Shown piece after piece: positions 60,154 to 64,000 of a stretch of DNA of 64,000 nt. This stretch comes from Paraburkholderia tropica. Its GTDB lineage: Bacteria > Pseudomonadota > Gammaproteobacteria > Burkholderiales > Burkholderiaceae. The stretch is from assembly GCF_900109265.1 (NCBI RefSeq), contig NZ_FNZM01000015.1, positions 184,171 to 248,170 on the forward strand, read 5' to 3'. A model generated the notes under the pieces. It did not search any database. It was not told where the DNA came from and saw only the letters and a program-made list of their open reading frames with translations. Numbering within the stretch: position 1 is the first letter of the stretch; each line of letters begins with the position of its first letter. The position numbers and the translations under genes are program-made.

Positions 60154-60837
60154 TCAGCCGCCTTCTGGCCGCTTGACGAACGCCTGCACGAAAGTCTGCA
60201 CGGCCGCTTCCACCCAGCGGTCGATCTGCGCTTCCGAGGGCCGCGCGTTGGGATGCGTGAGGCATTCCAGTTGCGCCTCGCCGCGCACGATGCTGATGAA
60301 CAGCATCGCGGCCGTGGTGTAGCCCACGGCCTGCACGTCGATCTGTCCGCGCGCCGCCGCGCGTTCGAGAAATTGCCCGACGATGCTCGCCACTACTTCC
60401 GGCCCCGCCGCATAGAACGCGCGCCCCAGCTCGGGAAAGCGCGGCGCTTCTGAAACGATCACACGATACAGCGCGAGTCCCATCGGCGACACCACCAGAT
60501 CGAGATACGCGCGCGCGAGCCGCGCGAGCGAACGCGTGATGTCGTCGGTTTCGAAATCCATCTCGCGCAGCGAATTCGCGAATTGCCCGCATTCGCGCTG
60601 AATGACGGCGGCGAACAGTGCTTCTTTCGTCGGCCACGCGGCGTAGACCGTCGATTTCGAGACGTGCGCCTCGCGCTGGATCATGTCCGTCGTGGCGGCG
60701 CTGAAGCCGTGCGCCAGAAAGATGTCGCGCGCGGCGTTCAGGATCGTGTCCGCCTTGCTCGGGGCGGGCGCGGGGTCGGGCTTGCGGGGAGGGGGGGGCA
60801 GGCGCGCCGGTGCGCCGGTTTCCTTGTGCGTCGCCAT
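60154..60837 (-). CDS. TetR-family transcriptional repressor
   Basis: A 227-residue regulator. After a Pro-rich N-terminus (ARLPPPPRKPDPAPAPS) the HTH spans about 28-75: ILNAARDIFLAHGFSAATTD then MIQREAHVSKSTVYAAWPTK. The ligand domain follows, of the TetR_C type with LVVSPMGLALYRVIVSEAPR. ATG 60837 (MATHKETG) is chosen over longer starts that read through the promoter region. It is divergent from the DHA2 pump gene; its likely operators are on that promoter. Confidence 0.9.
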   Translation of the reverse strand: MATHKETGAPARLPPPPRKPDPAPAPSKADTILNAARDIFLAHGFSAATTDMIQREAHVSKSTVYAAWPTKEALFAAVIQRECGQFANSLREMDFETDDITRSLARLARAYLDLVVSPMGLALYRVIVSEAPRFPELGRAFYAAGPEVVASIVGQFLERAAARGQIDVQAVGYTTAAMLFISIVRGEAQLECLTHPNARPSEAQIDRWVEAAVQTFVQAFVKRPEGG

Positions 60838-60930
60838 TTGTGTTGAATCGGTAGCGATAACGGTGTCGCGGGATCGTAACACAGCGCCGGGACGCGCTTC
60901 CCGGCCACGGACATTGTCGCAGCGTTGAGT

Positions 60931-60940
60931 ACCGATCGGT
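60931..60940. promoter_or_regulatory. TetR operator half-copy ACCGATCGGT
   Basis: A perfect palindrome preceded by AGT (60928-60930), giving AGTACCG-AT-CGGT. It matches the left two thirds of the element at 60982. It lies between the TetR start and the -35 box of the pump promoter, so it could serve either gene. Confidence 0.6.
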
Positions 60941-60950
60941 TCGATTTTTA

Positions 60951-60979
60951 TTGACGTGGCAATCATGTGCTCTTATCAT
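60951..60979 (+). promoter_or_regulatory. Promoter of the DHA2 efflux operon
   Basis: TTGACG (60951-60956), a 17-base spacer, and TATCAT (60974-60979). This is close to the sigma-70 consensus. Operator copies flank it on both sides. Confidence 0.75.
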
Positions 60980-60981
60980 CC

Positions 60982-60997
60982 AGTACCGTTCGGTACT
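60982..60997. promoter_or_regulatory. TetR operator AGTACCGTTCGGTACT
   Basis: A 16-base dyad with perfect 7-base arms AGTACCG/CGGTACT, starting 3 bases after the -10 box. A protein bound here would block transcription initiation. Confidence 0.72.
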
Positions 60998-61210
60998 ATC
61001 CCGCCTGGATGATCCTCCCCTTATTGACGGTTTTCGCTGCGTGACGGTCCGCCCGTGCAAGCAGCGCGGGGCCGTTTTGCGCGCGTTTTTGCTCGCGATT
61101 CGGCGAGCGGATCCAGGGCGGCGAGCCGCATCGGCCGCACGGACACATCAACTTGATCAGGATTGCAAACGGATGATGGAATCGCGAAACCCTTCCACGC
61201 GGAGCGCGCA

Positions 61211-62764
61211 GTGAACGCGCCCGCCGCATCCCCGCCGCCGCTGAGCGGCGGCAAACTCGCGCTCGGCACGCTCGCCGTCGCGCTCGCGACCTTCATGAAC
61301 GTGCTCGATTCGTCGATCGCGAACGTCGCCATTCCCACCTTGTCGGGCAGCCTGGGCGTGTCCGTGGACGAAGGCACGTGGGTCATCACGGTGTTCGCGG
61401 CGGCCAACGCGGTCGCGATCCCGCTGACCGGCTGGCTGACGCAGCGCCTCGGCCAGATCCGCCTGTTCGTGGGCGCGATCGTGCTGTTCACGATCGCCTC
61501 CTGGCTGTGCGGCATGGCGCCCAATCTGCCGGTGCTGCTGGCCGCGCGCGTGTTCCAGGGTCTCACGGCGGGACCGCTGATTCCGATGTCGCAAGCGATT
61601 CTGCTCAGTTCATGGCCGAAGCAGAAGTCCGCGACCGCGCTCGCGCTCTGGGCCATGACGGCCACCGTGGGGCCGATCGCGGGACCGTCGCTGGGCGGCT
61701 GGATCACCGACAGCTACAGCTGGACGTGGATCTTCTACATCAACATCCCGGTCGGCATTTTCGCGGCCACGGTCACGTGGATGATCTATCGCTCGCGCGA
61801 AACGCCCACGCGCAAGCCGCCGATCGATCTGGTCGGCCTCGGGCTGCTCGTCGCGTGGGTCGGCACCTTGCAGGTCATGCTCGACAAGGGCAAGGACCTC
61901 GACTGGTTCCATTCGCCCGTGATCATCGGCCTGACGATTGCGGCGGCAGTCAGTTTTGTGGCCTTCGTGATCTGGGAGCTGACCGAGGAGCATCCGATCG
62001 TCGATCTGCGCCTGTTCGGCCAGCGCAATTTTCTGGGCGGCACGATCGCCATTTCGATCGCGTATGGCGTGTTCTTCGGCAACCTCGTGCTGCTGCCGCA
62101 ATGGATGCAGGAATACCTCGGTTATCGCGCGGTGGATGCGGGCCTCGTGATCGCGCCGATCGGTATCTTCACGGTGCTGCTCTCGCCGGTGATCGCCAAG
62201 GTGCTGCCGCGCTCGGACGCGCGCGTGATCGCCACGCTTGCGTTCATCGGCTTCGCGGCGGTGTTCTGGATGCGCTCGAATTACATCGTCGATATCGATA
62301 CGTATCACCTCGTGCTGCCCACGTTGCTGCAAGGCATTCCGATGGCGATGTTCTTCGTGCCGCTCACCGCGATCATTCTTGCGGGCCAGCCGCCGCAGCG
62401 CATTCCGGCCGCCGCGGGTCTGTCGAATTTCGTGCGCGTGTTTTGCGGCGCGGTCGGCACGTCGCTGGGTGCGAACGAGTGGTACGACCGCACGGTCGTG
62501 CATCACGTGCGGCTCACCGAGCAGGCGACGCCGGAAAATCCGGCGTTCTCGCAGTTCGTCGACTTCGTCACGAAATCGATGCACATCGATACGGCGACGG
62601 CGCACGCGATGTTCGGGCAGCTCGTGGAGTCGCAGGCGGCGATGCTCGGCCTCAACGACGTGTTCTGGATTTCGGCGGTGATCTTCATCGCCATCATTCC
62701 GCTCATCTGGATTACGCGCGCGGGCCGGGCTGGCGCGGGCGGCGCGGATTCGGCGGCGCATTGA
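61211..62764 (+). CDS. DHA2-family MFS efflux pump (EmrB/QacA type)
   Basis: A 517-residue inner-membrane drug:proton antiporter with 14 expected membrane segments. MNVLDSSIANVAIPTLSGSL is the DHA2 motif in helix 1; WVITVFAAANAVAIPLTGWL, RVFQGLTAGPLIPMSQAILL and GPSLGGWI (motif C region) also fit. GTG 61211 has GGAG 6 bases upstream and is preferred over TTG 61163. The gene is preceded by about 210 bases of leader after the TetR-controlled promoter. It is followed 64 bases later by an outer-membrane factor gene, so it likely works in an EmrAB-TolC-like tripartite pump. Confidence 0.92.
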   Translation: MNAPAASPPPLSGGKLALGTLAVALATFMNVLDSSIANVAIPTLSGSLGVSVDEGTWVITVFAAANAVAIPLTGWLTQRLGQIRLFVGAIVLFTIASWLCGMAPNLPVLLAARVFQGLTAGPLIPMSQAILLSSWPKQKSATALALWAMTATVGPIAGPSLGGWITDSYSWTWIFYINIPVGIFAATVTWMIYRSRETPTRKPPIDLVGLGLLVAWVGTLQVMLDKGKDLDWFHSPVIIGLTIAAAVSFVAFVIWELTEEHPIVDLRLFGQRNFLGGTIAISIAYGVFFGNLVLLPQWMQEYLGYRAVDAGLVIAPIGIFTVLLSPVIAKVLPRSDARVIATLAFIGFAAVFWMRSNYIVDIDTYHLVLPTLLQGIPMAMFFVPLTAIILAGQPPQRIPAAAGLSNFVRVFCGAVGTSLGANEWYDRTVVHHVRLTEQATPENPAFSQFVDFVTKSMHIDTATAHAMFGQLVESQAAMLGLNDVFWISAVIFIAIIPLIWITRAGRAGAGGADSAAH

Positions 62765-62828
62765 ACCGCGTATTGACTCTGTGTCGACTACATAAAACGG
62801 CGCTGCCTTTTTCGATCATCAGGAAAAC

Positions 62829-64000
62829 ATGACTCACGTTTCAATTACGCGTCCGCCGCTGCGGCCGCGCGCGCTGTCGATAGTCGTTGCATGCGCAACG
62901 GTTGCGTTCATGAGCGGTTGCGCGAACTACATCGGCATCAAGAGCGACAAGACGCTCGCGCAGCCGCAGCAGTTCGAGTCGTCGCAAAGCATTCCGGCGC
63001 AGGGCGGCCAGTGGCCCGCGTTCGACTGGGCGAACCAGTTCGGCGACCCGCAACTCCAGAAGCTGATCGACGAAGCCATCGACGGCAATCCGACCATCGC
63101 GCAGGCGCAGGCGCGACTGGCGAAGGCGTCGTCGTATATCGAAACGTCGAAATCGGCGCTCGAGCCGAAAGCCAACGCGAGCTACTCGTGGACCCGCGAG
63201 CTCTACTCGGCCAACGCGCTGTACCCAACGCCCTACGGCGGCAGCTGGTACAGCGAAAACAACGTACTCGCCAGCGCGTCGTGGGATCTGGACCTGTGGG
63301 GCAAGAACCGTCAGCGACTCGCGCAGGCGGTCTCCGCACAGCGCGCCGCCGAAGCCGAGATGCAGCAGGCCCGCATCACGCTCGCCGCGTCGGTCGCGCG
63401 TACCTATAACCAGCTCGCCCAGCTCTACGCGCTGCGCGATATCGCCGCGCGCGAAATCGACAACCGCAAGACCATCGGCAACATCACGAACGGCCGCGTG
63501 GTCGCGGGCCTCGACACCAACGTCGAGCGTCAGACCGCGAACGGCAACATCGCTACGAGCCAGGCCAATCTCTCGCAGATCGACGGCCAGATCGAGACCG
63601 TGCGCTATCAGCTCGGCGCGCTGCTCGGCAAGGGTCCGGATCGCGGTCTGCAGATCGCCAATCCGGTGCTCAATCCGGTGGCCAGCGTCGCGCTGCCCGA
63701 CAACCTGCCCGCCGATCTCGTCGCGCGCCGCCCGGACATCGTCGCCGCGCGCTGGCAGGTCGAAGGCGCGATGCACGACGTCAAGGAAGCGAAGGCCGAG
63801 TTCTATCCCGACGTGAATCTCGCGGCGGGCTTCGGCTTCGATGCCTTCGGCTGGGGCAAATTCCTCAACTTCACGAGCCGCCAGATGAACATCGGCCCGG
63901 CCGTGCATCTGCCGATCTTCGACGCGGGCGCCCTGCGCGCGCAACTGAAGGGTCGTTACGCCGACTTCGAACTCGACGTCGCGAACTACGACCAGACGCT
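62829..64000 (+). CDS. Efflux outer-membrane factor (NodT family), 3' end cut by window edge
   Basis: The frame is open from ATG 62829 (AGGAAAAC upstream) to the window end, 390 codons seen of an expected 480-500. The signal peptide ends in a lipobox-like MSGC with Cys31. WANQFGDPQLQKLIDEAIDG, NVLASASWDLDLWGKNRQRL and LVARRPDIVAARWQVEGAMH are the NodT/OprM family signatures. It lies directly after the DHA2 pump and is the probable outer-membrane partner. A membrane-fusion (EmrA) gene would be expected just beyond the edge. Confidence 0.92.
   Translation, partial: MTHVSITRPPLRPRALSIVVACATVAFMSGCANYIGIKSDKTLAQPQQFESSQSIPAQGGQWPAFDWANQFGDPQLQKLIDEAIDGNPTIAQAQARLAKASSYIETSKSALEPKANASYSWTRELYSANALYPTPYGGSWYSENNVLASASWDLDLWGKNRQRLAQAVSAQRAAEAEMQQARITLAASVARTYNQLAQLYALRDIAAREIDNRKTIGNITNGRVVAGLDTNVERQTANGNIATSQANLSQIDGQIETVRYQLGALLGKGPDRGLQIANPVLNPVASVALPDNLPADLVARRPDIVAARWQVEGAMHDVKEAKAEFYPDVNLAAGFGFDAFGWGKFLNFTSRQMNIGPAVHLPIFDAGALRAQLKGRYADFELDVANYDQT

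Noticed and set aside
1..64000. Search for tRNA, rRNA, transposase, integrase and phage genes
   Set aside because: No convincing cloverleaf, ribosomal segment or mobile-element protein was recognised on either strand.

Overview
The window is about 64 kb of GC-rich DNA (mostly well over 60 % G+C in coding regions). It looks like a chromosome or megaplasmid segment of a Burkholderiaceae beta-proteobacterium, most likely Paraburkholderia or a close relative. Supporting evidence: a Burkholderia-type trimeric porin, a DUF4148 secreted protein, several RbsABC-like sugar importers, a membrane PQQ dehydrogenase and abundant LysR regulators. No rRNA, tRNA, CRISPR array, transposase or phage gene was found. 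The region is a dense set of catabolic, transport, resistance and signalling modules.

Layout. 1-4.5 kb: a LysR regulator cut by the window edge, divergent from a gamma-glutamyltransferase, then an MHS-type MFS transporter and a small unknown protein. 4.5-11.5 kb: a catabolic cluster with a D-2-hydroxyacid dehydrogenase, a CaiB-type CoA-transferase, an HMG-CoA-lyase-family enzyme, a VOC protein, a LysR regulator and an MFS importer. Its intergenic gaps carry repeated copies of a TTTCnGATCGGAAA element. 11.5-14.7 kb: a truncated GlxA-like regulator, a DegP/HtrA-like protease with a long low-complexity insert, and a tiny His-rich secreted protein. 15-21.7 kb: an AraC regulator, a XylFGH-like ABC importer, a ribitol-dehydrogenase-like SDR and an FGGY pentulose kinase, probably for polyol use. 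21.9-32.8 kb: deoC, a double-domain aldehyde dehydrogenase, an RbsD/FucU mutarotase, a ribokinase-family kinase, a four-gene ABC importer and a convergent DeoR regulator, best explained as 2-deoxyribose (or a related sugar) catabolism. Its gene junctions contain short tandem repeats, and one carries an unannotated 30-codon reading frame that overlaps both neighbours.

32.9-38.6 kb: a bacteriophytochrome histidine kinase, a ClC chloride channel, a MarR-acetyltransferase fusion, a small membrane protein and a DUF2934 protein. 38.7-41.9 kb: a fluoride module with two fluoride (crcB-motif) riboswitches, two DUF190 proteins and a CLC-F type antiporter, followed by a PNPOx-like protein. 41.9-49.8 kb: a gallate dioxygenase divergent from its LysR regulator, a DUF4148 protein, a porin, a PQQ-dependent membrane dehydrogenase and a metallophosphoesterase.

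49.9-60.1 kb: a perfect-palindrome Fur box, an ECF sigma/FecR pair, a complete RND efflux operon (adaptor, pump, outer-membrane factor) and a two-component system. 60.1-64 kb: a TetR repressor divergent from a DHA2 MFS pump and a second outer-membrane factor that runs off the window end. The TetR operators sit on a near-consensus promoter.

Functions come from reading translated motifs by eye and from family knowledge; no database search was run. Start codons were moved downstream of the longest open frame where family alignment or a Shine-Dalgarno sequence argued for it.
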